From: Candidatus Aquicultor sp.
GTDB lineage: Bacteria > Actinomycetota > Aquicultoria > Aquicultorales > Aquicultoraceae
Length of the DNA stretch: 64,000 bases
Direction of reading: 5' to 3'
Assembly: GCA_036504445.1 (NCBI GenBank)
Contig: DASXVE010000019.1
Span: 1 to 64,000, forward strand
The notes beneath the pieces were generated by a model. The model did not search any database. It saw nothing but the letters and a program-made list of their open reading frames with translations, and had not been told where the DNA came from. Numbering within the stretch: position 1 is the stretch's first letter; the number at the start of each line of letters is the position of its first letter. A program made the position numbers and the translations under genes. Shown here in pieces: positions 1-8,788 of the stretch.

Positions 1-91
1 CACGGCGAATTGCCTCCGGCGAATTCATCTCGGCAACCATCCGCACCGCTTTTTCACGAAACTCTTTCGGGTACTTGTTTGGTATCGGCAT
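1..91 (-). CDS. IS3/IS911-family transposase OrfA, N-terminal fragment
   Basis: Thirty codons are visible before the window edge. The translation begins MPIPNKYPKEF and continues with REKAVRMV, the usual opening of the helix-turn-helix OrfA of IS3-family transposases, which binds the element ends. The ATG at 91 is preceded by an AGGAG-type ribosome-binding site at about 96-100. The catalytic OrfB (DDE domain) would lie beyond the left edge, normally reached by a programmed frameshift. Whether the element is intact cannot be judged here. Confidence 0.7.
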   Translation of the reverse strand, partial: MPIPNKYPKEFREKAVRMVAEMNSPEAIRR

Positions 92-141
92 AACTCTCCT
101 TGTGGTAGCTTAGGTGCCTCCATTATACCCGGGGCGGTTCA
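1..141 (-). mobile_element. IS3-family insertion sequence, left end (partial)
   Basis: The stretch runs off the window. It holds the first 30 codons of a transposase OrfA, a ribosome-binding site, and an outer end at about 128-141 that reads TGAACCGCCCCGGG on the minus strand, which looks like the terminal inverted repeat of IS3-type elements. The outer boundary at 141 is inferred from this repeat. No target duplication can be tested because the other end is outside the window. Confidence 0.7.
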
Positions 142-200
142 GATCAGATGTGATGCAGTGAAAATAAGCGGATGCCTTCCTGGCGGTAAATAAAGGGTAT

Positions 201-1253
201 TTAGGTGTTTTTGGCTGAGGTATTTGCCACGAACGCAACCTTTGCAATAAACCGCACCATAACAATGCCGCCTACAAATGTTAGCAAGTAGTAGGTGATG
301 GCCCGCCACACCAGTACAATGAGGCCAATTATCTCCCCCGGCACAAGACCGAGCAGAAGACCGGTAAATGCGGCTTCGACAACGCCGCTTCCACCGGGCG
401 TCGGTGATACCGGCGCTACACTGAAGATTAGCAAGATACGAAAGGCGAGTTTGCCAAGATTGCTCGCTGCATTAAACCCTATGAGTACAAGCGGTAAGAT
501 GGCGAACATTGAGAACCACGCAACTATTTCGCTTACAAAAACCGCTAAAATGGCGGGAGTGTTTCTCACGGCAAAGAGATCTTTTAAGTTAGAGCTAAGA
601 TAGTCAATCTCTCGGTAGACACGTGTGCGTATGGATTCGAGGCGCTGTGCGTTTACGCGCGCCACGAGAAAGCGCGCGCCCGTTATGCGCGATACCGCGT
701 TTTTAGCGCTCACGGGTTGCTTGATAAAGAACAATGTAAGTAGCGACCATACAGCTGCGGCAAGAGCGATTCCGAGAAGGCTCGCCTGCACCGAGCTTGA
801 GAGTGATGAGCGAAAAGTGATGAAAATCGTAAAGCCCAACACTGCGAAGAGCCACGATGATATGGTTGCCCTGGTGCTGACCACCGCTGTCGCCTGCCCT
901 ATGCTTAAGCCTTCATGCGTCAAAATATAGATTTGTGCGGGCAGCAGCCCGGAGCCGAACGGCGTGATATTGCCAAAAAAGCTGCCGCCGAGGAATACGA
1001 TGGCGGAGTTAAAGAAGGAGATGGGTTTCTTGACAACTCTGGTCAGTATGTAAAAGGGGAATGAGCTGAATATCCAGCTTATTACGGCCACACCAACAGC
1101 AAGCCAGAGGTAGGCGCTGTTGATCCTGGTAAGAGCCCTGAGAGTGCCGGGCTTAAATGTAAGTGCGATGATAACAGCCATCGTAGCGATGCCGATTAAC
1201 ACAACAATTAGTATGCCTTTTTTAGCGCGCTCCAGGTCTACCCGCTCCGACAT
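201..1253 (-). CDS. Flippase-like/LPG synthase TM-family integral membrane protein
   Basis: A 350-residue protein made almost entirely of hydrophobic segments, roughly eight helices. The motif GSFFGNITPFGSG near residues 90-100 and the C-terminal SPTPGGSG segment are typical of the lysylphosphatidylglycerol synthase TM / flippase-like family (UPF0104, AglD2-like). These proteins flip or handle lipid-linked substrates in the cytoplasmic membrane. The soluble aminoacyl-transferase domain of MprF is absent, so lysine transfer is unlikely. It lies downstream of the ferritin-like gene on the same strand, but a hairpin terminator separates them. The substrate cannot be told from sequence. Confidence 0.8.
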   Translation of the reverse strand: MSERVDLERAKKGILIVVLIGIATMAVIIALTFKPGTLRALTRINSAYLWLAVGVAVISWIFSSFPFYILTRVVKKPISFFNSAIVFLGGSFFGNITPFGSGLLPAQIYILTHEGLSIGQATAVVSTRATISSWLFAVLGFTIFITFRSSLSSSVQASLLGIALAAAVWSLLTLFFIKQPVSAKNAVSRITGARFLVARVNAQRLESIRTRVYREIDYLSSNLKDLFAVRNTPAILAVFVSEIVAWFSMFAILPLVLIGFNAASNLGKLAFRILLIFSVAPVSPTPGGSGVVEAAFTGLLLGLVPGEIIGLIVLVWRAITYYLLTFVGGIVMVRFIAKVAFVANTSAKNT

Positions 1254-1295
1254 ATCAACTCCACGACTCGTGCTGCAACTTCAACTGAAAAAGTC

Positions 1296-1326
1296 AAGCT
1301 TACCGTGGCAGATTCCAGGTAAGCTT
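1296..1326 (-). terminator. Probable terminator after the ferritin-like gene
   Basis: A perfect 9-bp stem (AAGCTTACC at 1296-1304 and GGTAAGCTT at 1318-1326) is followed on the minus strand by GACTTTTTC. It lies 70 bases past the stop of the ferritin-like gene. The U-tract is short, so efficiency is uncertain. Confidence 0.5.
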
Positions 1327-1396
1327 GGAGGGCTTGCTAAGGCATAATTGTACAGCATACCGGTAAAAACGATAAGAGCTGCTTACCTGCGGAAAT

Positions 1397-1831
1397 CTAA
1401 CTTGCTTGCTCTTCGAACTCTTCGATGCCAAAATCCTCGAGCAAACCCCGAAACTGGCGTCTATGCTGTTGTGCTTGCTTTAAGATAACCTCGGCAAGAG
1501 GCCTGATCTGGGGATCCCATATCTCCTGAAGATGCAGCTCGTACTCGCGGACGATTGTCGACTCCATGTCATAGTCTTCGCGAATCACCACTTCATACTC
1601 AACCGGTGTCACTATATTTTCGGTGCTCGCAGTTGGGGTTCCCCCAATGTCTTGAATTGCGGTAACCAGCCATTGGACATGCTGGTTTTCGTCATTAATG
1701 ATGTCTCCGAGGATACTCTGCGCCGGTTCGCGATCGATAAGCGTAAGGTGTAGCTCGTATTGAATCTTGGCTGTACGTGCTAGGCGTAAGAACTCATTAC
1801 ATATGTCGATTAGGTGTTGCCCGGATGCCAT
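1397..1831 (-). CDS. Ferritin-like four-helix-bundle protein
   Basis: A protein of 144 residues predicted to be all-helical. Two related helix pairs are visible: YELHL followed by DENQHVQW, and a second YELHL followed by AQQHRRQF. This is the ferritin/rubrerythrin-like di-iron layout, in which each half gives a Glu and an ExxH. In the second half the Glu of ExxH is replaced by Ala (AQQH), so a full di-iron site is doubtful. The ATG at 1831 is preferred over the one at 1846, because GGAGGAG (1838-1844) sits six bases before it and inside the longer version. The role may be iron handling, peroxide defence or purely structural. Confidence 0.65.
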   Translation of the reverse strand: MASGQHLIDICNEFLRLARTAKIQYELHLTLIDREPAQSILGDIINDENQHVQWLVTAIQDIGGTPTASTENIVTPVEYEVVIREDYDMESTIVREYELHLQEIWDPQIRPLAEVILKQAQQHRRQFRGLLEDFGIEEFEEQAS

Positions 1832-1954
1832 ATGCCACTCCTCCATAATAAGCCGTAATCAGCTCGAACATCTTTGGATATGATGTTCCCATTACGAGGA
1901 GCATTAAAGCAGGACAAAGCGCGGGGTTAACAAGTTTTGCAGGTTGGAAGTACG

Positions 1955-3397
1955 TTATGATGCTTTGGAATCGGATTCGAGCGTATCGTATACTTCTTGG
2001 GCTTGATCGAACGCCGCTATCGATTCGATACGTTGAACTACCTTTAGCATGAGTTCAACAATCTGGGGGTCGAATTGTATGCCTGAACCGGCACTCAAAC
2101 GTTTTGCACCTTCTATAAGCGGCATTTCCTGGCGATATACTCTGCTTGACGTCATGGCCTCAAGCGCATCGGCGACCGCAAGGATACGGGCGCTTAGCGG
2201 AATATCTTCGCCTGCGAGGCCGTCGGGATAGCCGCCGCCGTTAAACCACTCATGGTGGTGTCGAACTATCGGCAAGATATCTTTAAGGAATTCAATTGGT
2301 TCGATTATCTCCACGCTCATCACCGGATGACTCTTCATAATCTCCATTTCTTCTTCCGTAAGACGTCCCGGCTTGTTGAGAACGCCTTCATTAATACCGA
2401 TCTTGCCGATATCATGAAGTAAGCCGGCGTATTCAATCGTTTGAACCTCTTCTTGCGAGAGACCAGCCTCTTGCGCTAGGGCGACCGCGAGCATGCTAAC
2501 CCGGCCGGAGTGGTGCGCGGTATACGCATCGCGAGCGTCTATTGCGTTTGCAAGTGCTCGGATTGATTCGAGCGCCAAACTTCGATAACCATCGAGGAGG
2601 CTTGCGCTCCTTATCAGTACGGATATCTGACCGGCAAACAACTTAACCCGTTTGATCTCCATATTGCTGAACGTACGCTTTGCTTTATACCAGACAACCG
2701 TGCTCCCTATCGGTTTTCCTTCCGACATCAATGGAGCAGCGAGCATGGAATGGGCACCCAGACGCTCATACATCTCACGAGCATCCCCGGTAAGCTCGGA
2801 CTTCTCAAGGTCTTCCAGGCATATAATTTCGCCGGTCGTAATGGCAGGGCAGAAACCGGGGTTTACGGTCTCGCCCTTAAGATTTGCAAAGAGGTGCAGC
2901 TTGCCGGCTCTGTCAAAACCGCGCAGGCTTTTAATCTCGATAAGTTCATCTTTGTTAAGAAGCGCCACGCAGCAATAGTCGGCGTTAATCAGCGCGGCCA
3001 TTCGCTCCGAAATAAGGTCGAAAACCGTTGATACGTCGTAGCCGCTGTGTATTGCCACATTGATATCCGTCAGCAGCTCCAACTCTTCGGCTCTCGTTTC
3101 GAATTCATTGATTAAGTTCTCAGTCAAGTCAAACGGATTTATGTGTTCGATCGATTTGGAGATTTTAAAGAGCGGTTCGTGCGTTTTTCTAACGAAGGTC
3201 GAGAGCAGAATGAATTCGCACACATTGAGAGCGGCCACAACAACAAAGCCAACGATGGCTTTGCTTGTATCGAGCGCTGTACCGTTAGAAACCGCCCAAG
3301 CAGCAATACCGCACATCATAAGCGTTAGCAAGAAGCCCAACAAGCCTATACCTATAAACAATCGCTGTGTGCCCATATATCTAAATGCATTCTTCAT
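1955..3397 (-). CDS. Membrane-anchored GAF/HD-GYP cyclic-di-GMP phosphodiesterase
   Basis: 480 residues. Two N-terminal membrane helices (about 14-36 and 45-67) are followed by a GAF sensor domain (about 100-260) and an HD-GYP domain (about 285-465). The metal and catalytic residues are present: HHSGR, H328-D329 in HDIGKIG, HHH at 380-382, and the family-defining GYPDG segment. HD-GYP enzymes hydrolyse cyclic di-GMP to pGpG or GMP at a di- or tri-metal centre. The GAF domain probably senses a small ligand or the redox state. It is divergent from the RsbU-like phosphatase gene across a 224-base intergenic region. The start has only a weak ribosome-binding site, so ATG 3397 is moderately certain. 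Confidence 0.9.
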   Translation of the reverse strand: MKNAFRYMGTQRLFIGIGLLGFLLTLMMCGIAAWAVSNGTALDTSKAIVGFVVVAALNVCEFILLSTFVRKTHEPLFKISKSIEHINPFDLTENLINEFETRAEELELLTDINVAIHSGYDVSTVFDLISERMAALINADYCCVALLNKDELIEIKSLRGFDRAGKLHLFANLKGETVNPGFCPAITTGEIICLEDLEKSELTGDAREMYERLGAHSMLAAPLMSEGKPIGSTVVWYKAKRTFSNMEIKRVKLFAGQISVLIRSASLLDGYRSLALESIRALANAIDARDAYTAHHSGRVSMLAVALAQEAGLSQEEVQTIEYAGLLHDIGKIGINEGVLNKPGRLTEEEMEIMKSHPVMSVEIIEPIEFLKDILPIVRHHHEWFNGGGYPDGLAGEDIPLSARILAVADALEAMTSSRVYRQEMPLIEGAKRLSAGSGIQFDPQIVELMLKVVQRIESIAAFDQAQEVYDTLESDSKAS

Positions 3398-3621
3398 AAG
3401 GTTCGGACCCCGTTGGAAACACGTAACCTGTTCACGCTAGTAGTATCGGCATAACGTCTACTGGTTTTAAGTATAAAATGCGCTTACCATACTGGTTGCT
3501 TGTTGCTGTGTTACGGAGATGCACTCAAGCAATCTATCGCCATTCCGGGCTAACAAAAAGAAAACTGTGGAATATACTGAGATAACCTGTAACGTAATGA
3601 AGGCGAGATAGCGGGTGTACG

Positions 3622-5541
3622 GTGGCACAGCGCAGATATATGAGCATTCGGGTTAAACTCATACTAACTTACCTTCTGGTTTCACTACCACTTGTTGTCT
3701 TGCTTGCAGCCTCGTTCTATGGTCTATACCGGGAGCGTATCAACGCCGCTATAAGCGAGCGTACCGAAATCGCCCGCCTTACTTCATCGAGTTTCAATCT
3801 CTTCTTAGAACAGACGCTCAACAACGCCTTTGTAGTGGGAACAGCGATTGTCAACCAGGGACTCAGCCGAGAGCACGCTACGGCTCTCCTGCAAAGCATT
3901 GCCCGCCGTGAGTTTGCTCCGAGCATCATCGGAAATCGCCCGAGCGCAATTGCCAATGCCGCTTTCTTAAACCCTCAGGGGGTGGTCCTGGCGGCATCCG
4001 CAACGGAAACTGTCGGACAAAACCTATCAAACGAATCTGCGGTTCATGCAATCATGCAGGGCAAAGACTCGGCGATAAGCAACCTGCAGCGTAATCCTGG
4101 AGGGTCAATCGGCTTCGTGATAACAATGGCTGTCATGCAGCCTCCGCCTGCTAGAGGCCAAATTACATCTGGGGGCAACCGCCCTCCTATCCCTGCTGGA
4201 ATCATAGGGTTTTTCATCGACGCCAGCAAGCTAAGAAATGTCCTTGATGTTTCAGTCGCTAGCGGTGGAGTCAATATTGTCGATGCGTCAGGCCATTTAA
4301 TCTATCATAGCCAGCTCGGCAATGCGCCGTTGAGCGCTCGTGATTGGGGCAACCAACCGTTCGTAAAGGCGGCGCTTAGCGGCAAAACATATACATCGGC
4401 GGGAGTACCTCTTCCGAACGGTTTGGGCACACGGCTCGGTGCCGAAATACCGATCAAGAATATCGGCTGGGCCGCAGGGGCTTTTGTGCCGGTCAATACC
4501 GTGCTGGCACCCATACAACGAGACGCACTGTTAAGTGCGCTTTTAACTCTAGCTATTTTGTTCATCGCCGTACTCTTCGCGTTTGTACTCGGGAACACCT
4601 TTGCCGACAATCTGATTGCACTCAAGGAGGAGATGGTCGAAGCGCCCCAGGAAGGCTTCAGCCACCGGATTGACATGAAAACCGGTGATGAGATTGAAGC
4701 CCTCGCGAGAAGCTTCAATCAGATGCAAGATGAAATTGTAGCGGCGCAACAAGAACAGCAGCGCTTACAGCAGCAACTGCAAGAACGCAATATTGAACTC
4801 GGCTCACTTTATGAAGCTCAGCGCAACGTGGCTTCGATTCTCCAGGAGAACTTATTGCCGAAAATCGTTCGGCGGGTCGATAATCTGGAGGTCGGTTTGA
4901 AGTTTCAATCTGCGACCGAAGCGGCGCTTATCGGCGGTGATTTCTACGACTTCTTCGAGATTTCCCCCGATCGGTACGGCGTCATCATTGGGGATGTCTC
5001 CGGTAAAGGTATTGAGGCTGCCGCACTTGCCTCTACCATAAGAAATACGCTGCGCGCGTTTGCCTACAATGAGAACTCACCCGGTCGGGCGCTGCAAAAA
5101 ACAAACAACATCGCAATTATCGAGACCGAGCCGAGCATCTTTGTTACGCTGTTCTACGGTATATTCGACACCGCCCGCAATATACTTACCTACGCGAACG
5201 CGGGCCATTGGCCGCCTCTTATGTGTAGGGCGCAGGACAACGCATTTGAAGAGCTTAAAACAGGCGGGATAGCACTTGGTATAGTTGATAATCCCGAGTA
5301 CGCCGACTACGCGGTAGAGCTCGCGCCCCGCTCGCTCGCAGTGCTCTTTACTGATGGGATTATTGAAGCGCGAGGCGCGGACGGGAGCTTTTTGGGTATT
5401 ACGGGCCTCAGAGAAGTCGTGCGCGACGAGGCGTCTCTCCCCGCCATCGATATCGCGTCGCATATCATAGATCGCACGCGGTCATTTAGCGGTGGCAAAC
5501 TGCTTGATGACGCCGCAGCATTAGTTATTAAGATTGGGTGA
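3622..5541 (+). CDS. Membrane sensor with HAMP and SpoIIE/RsbU-type PP2C phosphatase
   Basis: 639 residues from a GTG start; an in-frame ATG at 3640 is an alternative. Order: membrane helix (about 10-30), extracellular Cache-like sensor (to about 295), second helix (about 297-322), HAMP (about 323-375), a Gln-rich coiled coil, then a SpoIIE/PP2C phosphatase domain (about 420-638). Metal-binding signatures are visible: GGDFYDFF, GDVSGKGIEAA, NAGHWPP and FTDGIIEA. Such proteins dephosphorylate an anti-anti-sigma factor (RsbV-like) and so release an alternative sigma factor under stress. No rsbV or rsbW homologue is adjacent. A sigma-B-like promoter six kilobases away suggests one possible output, by inference only. 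Confidence 0.88.
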   Translation: MAQRRYMSIRVKLILTYLLVSLPLVVLLAASFYGLYRERINAAISERTEIARLTSSSFNLFLEQTLNNAFVVGTAIVNQGLSREHATALLQSIARREFAPSIIGNRPSAIANAAFLNPQGVVLAASATETVGQNLSNESAVHAIMQGKDSAISNLQRNPGGSIGFVITMAVMQPPPARGQITSGGNRPPIPAGIIGFFIDASKLRNVLDVSVASGGVNIVDASGHLIYHSQLGNAPLSARDWGNQPFVKAALSGKTYTSAGVPLPNGLGTRLGAEIPIKNIGWAAGAFVPVNTVLAPIQRDALLSALLTLAILFIAVLFAFVLGNTFADNLIALKEEMVEAPQEGFSHRIDMKTGDEIEALARSFNQMQDEIVAAQQEQQRLQQQLQERNIELGSLYEAQRNVASILQENLLPKIVRRVDNLEVGLKFQSATEAALIGGDFYDFFEISPDRYGVIIGDVSGKGIEAAALASTIRNTLRAFAYNENSPGRALQKTNNIAIIETEPSIFVTLFYGIFDTARNILTYANAGHWPPLMCRAQDNAFEELKTGGIALGIVDNPEYADYAVELAPRSLAVLFTDGIIEARGADGSFLGITGLREVVRDEASLPAIDIASHIIDRTRSFSGGKLLDDAAALVIKIG

Positions 5542-5598
5542 TAAGGCAGCAGGCAAAGGCAGTGGTTCCTTTTAATATGAGCCGGTGCTTGCCGATGG

Positions 5599-7419
5599 CT
5601 ATCGCAGATGATACGGGATACTTATGACAACGACGTCTCGCGAGAAGAACAGCAATCCTTTTAAGACAAGCGCCGTCTGGTTATGCAGGAAATTCTCCCA
5701 CCAATGAGAGACCACAAACTCCGGAATAATAACAGTTACGATATCATCGCTCATCTCAGCTTCAATCTCGCGTAAGCGCTGCAAGAACGGGCTGGCTATA
5801 TCACGATACGGCGAATCGATAATCTCCAGAGGAACGCCGAAATTGAATTTCTCCCAGCGTTGCCTCACCTTTTCGGTTTGGTCCGAGTCAATATCGATAT
5901 GGACCGCACGAATAACTGTCGGGTTAAGCGATTTTGCATACTGCAAAGCCTCGACCGTCCCAACGTGAACAGAGGAAATCAGCACAACAACATTGTGTTT
6001 GATCTTCGGAACCTCTGTGAGCCTTTCGAGTGTCAGCTGGCTAGCAACCGACTGGTAGTGACGGTGGACCCCTCGGAATATAAGCACGAGAATCAGTGCA
6101 AGCACAATGACAATCCAGGCTCCTTGAATGAATTTTGCAATGGCGAGCACCAGCGTAACGATCAGGGTCGCGATACCACCAATGCCGTTTACAAGCGCAT
6201 TGTGCCACCAATGAGAATCTTGGCTTCGAAGATTATGCCAGTGCTTGACCATGCCGAATTGCGAAAGCGTAAAACCTGTGAATACACCTACCGCATAGAG
6301 CGGGATCAGACGGTTAACACTTGCATGAAACACCACGATAAGGATTGCGGCAAATAAGGCAAGTAGCAAAATGCCATTCGAATAGGCGAGGCGGTACCCT
6401 CTCGCCTTAAGCTGGCGCGGCATATACCCATCGTTCGCCATAACTGATGCCAGGTTAGGGAAACCCGCAAAACTGGTATTTGCCGCTACGGTTAGAATGA
6501 GCATGGTCGTTATCTGTATGTAGAAGTAGAAAGCGCCCCTGCCAAATGTCAGCCTGGTTATTTGCGATAAAACGGTTTCAGCCCCCGGAATAACCTGGTA
6601 CGCGCGAGCCAAATAGGTTATCCCTAAGAACAAAGTCCCGAGAATGAGAGCCATGATAACGAGTGTGATACGTGCATTTTCGGCTGCAGGCTTTTTGAAT
6701 GATTGGACGCCGTTGCTAATCGCTTCCACACCGGTGAGGGCCGAACAGCCTGATGCAAACGCCCTTAATATGAGAAACAAAGTTAGCGGCTCGATAGCTT
6801 TTACCGCGGGAGGACTAGTTGGTATCGACTGCCCTGTGCAAATTTTGAATAACCCGACAATAATTGTCAACCCAATGCCGAAGACAAACGCATATGTAGG
6901 TATCGCGAAAATCTCGCCCGACTCACGTACACCGCGCAAATTTGCAATCGTGATCAGCACAAGCGCAACAAGCGCAAGCTCTACTGTAAATGGTATCAGC
7001 TCCGGAAATGCAGAAATTATTGCTGCGATGCCCGCGCTGATACTTACCGCGACAGTAAGGCTGTAATCAATGAGGAGCGACGCACCAGCGAGCAAACTCG
7101 GGAACTCACCGAGGTTTTCCCGAGAGACAATGTACGCGCCACCACCGCTCGGATACGCCAAAATAAGTTGCCGGTACGAGATAACAATGATGGCCAGGAG
7201 AGCCACAATGGCTATGGCAATAGGTAAAGAAAGGGGCAGCGCCCCGGCGCCAGCCAATACGAGCACAATTAAAATTTCCTCGGTGGCATACGCATTTGAC
7301 GATAAAGCATCGGGCGAAAAGACCGCAAGCGCATATCGTTTGGGGAGCCTCTCTTCAGCTAAGCGATATGTTTCGAGCGGCCTTCCTATCAGAAAACGTT
7401 TAAACGATTGATACGACAT
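5599..7419 (-). CDS. APC-superfamily permease, KimA-like
   Basis: 606 residues, with about twelve membrane helices in the first 450 and a soluble C-terminal domain of about 130 residues. It opens with YRLAEERLPKR and SPDALSSNAYATEEIL, and has YPSGGGAYIVSRENLG. This matches the YdaO/KimA group of amino acid-polyamine-organocation permeases in layout and in length (Bacillus KimA, a high-affinity K+/H+ importer, is about 607 residues). Potassium uptake is the best guess; amino-acid transport is possible. I looked for the cyclic-di-AMP (ydaO) riboswitch often found upstream of such genes, and 7420-7630 shows no recognisable one. Confidence 0.8.
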   Translation of the reverse strand: MSYQSFKRFLIGRPLETYRLAEERLPKRYALAVFSPDALSSNAYATEEILIVLVLAGAGALPLSLPIAIAIVALLAIIVISYRQLILAYPSGGGAYIVSRENLGEFPSLLAGASLLIDYSLTVAVSISAGIAAIISAFPELIPFTVELALVALVLITIANLRGVRESGEIFAIPTYAFVFGIGLTIIVGLFKICTGQSIPTSPPAVKAIEPLTLFLILRAFASGCSALTGVEAISNGVQSFKKPAAENARITLVIMALILGTLFLGITYLARAYQVIPGAETVLSQITRLTFGRGAFYFYIQITTMLILTVAANTSFAGFPNLASVMANDGYMPRQLKARGYRLAYSNGILLLALFAAILIVVFHASVNRLIPLYAVGVFTGFTLSQFGMVKHWHNLRSQDSHWWHNALVNGIGGIATLIVTLVLAIAKFIQGAWIVIVLALILVLIFRGVHRHYQSVASQLTLERLTEVPKIKHNVVVLISSVHVGTVEALQYAKSLNPTVIRAVHIDIDSDQTEKVRQRWEKFNFGVPLEIIDSPYRDIASPFLQRLREIEAEMSDDIVTVIIPEFVVSHWWENFLHNQTALVLKGLLFFSRDVVVISIPYHLR

Positions 7420-7631
7420 CCGGTCTACCTCTCACTACTGATTCCATACCCGGCTTGATGCTATGATTATTACTTACCGGCGTCACTACATCTATGTTCC
7501 ACTATTTGATTTCTTGTTAATGCAACATACCGGTAGGCGGTTAAAATTAGCCCTCCCGAGATTATAACCGTACGCTTGGCAGGATACCAGAAGCTAAGCT
7601 TACAGCGTAATTTTTAGCGGAATGCGGGCGA

Positions 7632-7659
7632 TAAAAAAAGCCGGTTTGCACCGGCTTTC
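7632..7659 (-). terminator. Intrinsic terminator after tRNA-Glu
   Basis: On the minus strand AAAGCCGG, a short loop and CCGGCTTT are followed by a run of T. It lies directly downstream of the tRNA 3' end. Confidence 0.85.
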
Positions 7660-7660
7660 G

Positions 7661-7737
7661 TGGTAGCGCGTACGGGGGTCGAACCCGTGATCTCCGCCTT
7701 GAGAGGGCGGTGTCCTAGGCCACTAGACGAACGCGCC
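7661..7737 (-). tRNA. tRNA-Glu (anticodon CUC)
   Basis: The minus strand folds as a complete cloverleaf: acceptor GGCGCGT/ACGCGCT (first pair G-U), D arm with GTGGCCTAGGAC, anticodon stem CCGCC/GGCGG with loop CTCTCAA (anticodon CTC, reading GAG), and T loop TTCGACC. The CCA end is encoded. A terminator follows immediately. Confidence 0.95.
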
Positions 7738-8042
7738 ATGCATATAACGAGCAGCTTTCCGCTGCCGATTCCCCATTATACTGAAGAAATATCGCGATGA
7801 CAAGACTCCTGTGCCGCCCGCTGTCACGAAATCTGTAAAGGCGAGCTTTCCCTGTTAAAACTGATCGGTGACAGGGGTTGCCGAACCCCTGTCACCGTAC
7901 TTAGTAACATAACTGTTACATTCGTTTTTCAACCATGTTATCTACTGATAACTTGCGAACAGCCGAGAACTCGCACCAGCGCATAATTTATGACAATCAT
8001 CGTGCTATCGCCCCCAGCGGTTTTCACTACAGGCCCACATTG
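7738..8042. other. Intergenic stretch with one strong palindrome
   Basis: About 305 bases between the tRNA-Glu 5' end and the stop of the NlpC/P60 gene. Apart from the perfect hairpin at 7866-7897 I see no gene, repeat or clear promoter. The short open frames here lack ribosome-binding sites. Confidence 0.5.
7866..7897. repeat. Perfect 14-bp inverted repeat (REP-like candidate)
   Basis: CGGTGACAGGGGTT (7866-7879), a four-base loop GCCG, then the exact complement (7884-7897). Neither strand has a good T-run after it, so it is not a typical terminator. Dispersed palindromic repeats look like this, but only one copy is in the window. Confidence 0.6.
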
Positions 8043-8534
8043 CTACGGCATAAGGCTGGCGACAGAAAACAGGCCGGAAATTCCGACATGGCGCCGTGGC
8101 CCATAAGAACCGTTCCAGTACGGATACGGCGTCTCTCGGCGTACGCCCCCGCGAGATGAGGATTGCTCGAAAGCAATATACCTCGTGCGTTGCCTATTGG
8201 CCCACCCGCCAAACAAAACTGCGTGGCCCCTGCTAAGCATAACGTCTCCCGGTTGAAGCGCTGTTTTGCTGATCGGCCGTGTCATGCCATACAACGACGT
8301 CGTTGTGGCACCTGGCGCCGGAACTCCCAGCGCATACGATACAAACCCACTGCAATCGGCCCTGTAGCCCAAATAACGGCGAGCTTGACTATACGGAACG
8401 CCCGTGTTCGTCCAGGCTTGCGCTCTCTTAACGACTGCTGTCCTCGTCAGCGCAAATGCGTTCCCGCCGGATAGCGTTACGACCAAAAGCAACGCCAGTC
8501 CGAACGTAAGTAATACTCGTCTCAGTACAATCAC
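8043..8534 (-). CDS. Secreted NlpC/P60-type peptidoglycan hydrolase-like protein
   Basis: 163 residues. A signal peptide (arginines, then a hydrophobic core ending near AFA at about 28) is followed by a short NlpC/P60-like domain. The nucleophile is seen as C61 in RADCSGFVSYAL and the catalytic His as H104 in SRGHAVLFGGW, with QPGDV in between. These are the papain-like NlpC/P60 signatures of enzymes that cut peptidoglycan stem peptides outside the membrane. No cell-wall-binding repeats are present, so it is a minimal enzyme. The GTG start at 8534 overlaps its own AGGGGTGA box and is uncertain by a few codons. Confidence 0.8.
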   Translation of the reverse strand: MIVLRRVLLTFGLALLLVVTLSGGNAFALTRTAVVKRAQAWTNTGVPYSQARRYLGYRADCSGFVSYALGVPAPGATTTSLYGMTRPISKTALQPGDVMLSRGHAVLFGGWANRQRTRYIAFEQSSSRGGVRRETPYPYWNGSYGPRRHVGISGLFSVASLMP

Positions 8535-8788
8535 CCCTAACTGATCGATTTTTGCAACTCGTCGTCCGTTATACCGAAGGGATTTTGTGATGTCTAGACA
8601 AAATCAATGTGCGAGGTTTCACATTCGTCGCAAAATTATCCAAAATTGGTACGGGTAAGACGATGGCTAAAACCTAAGGACAATTAGGCTATTTGATACT
8701 CAACACGAGTACTTCCAAAGGCAGATTCTGACCGTAATAAAAAATATTTCGTATTGTGTTCGTACCCTAGACGGCTGATTCTGCACCC

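Noticed and set aside
7420-7630. ydaO (cyclic-di-AMP) riboswitch upstream of the KimA-like gene
   Set aside because: The region lacks the conserved GGGGTGAATC and CCGAATCCGTCAGC-type segments.
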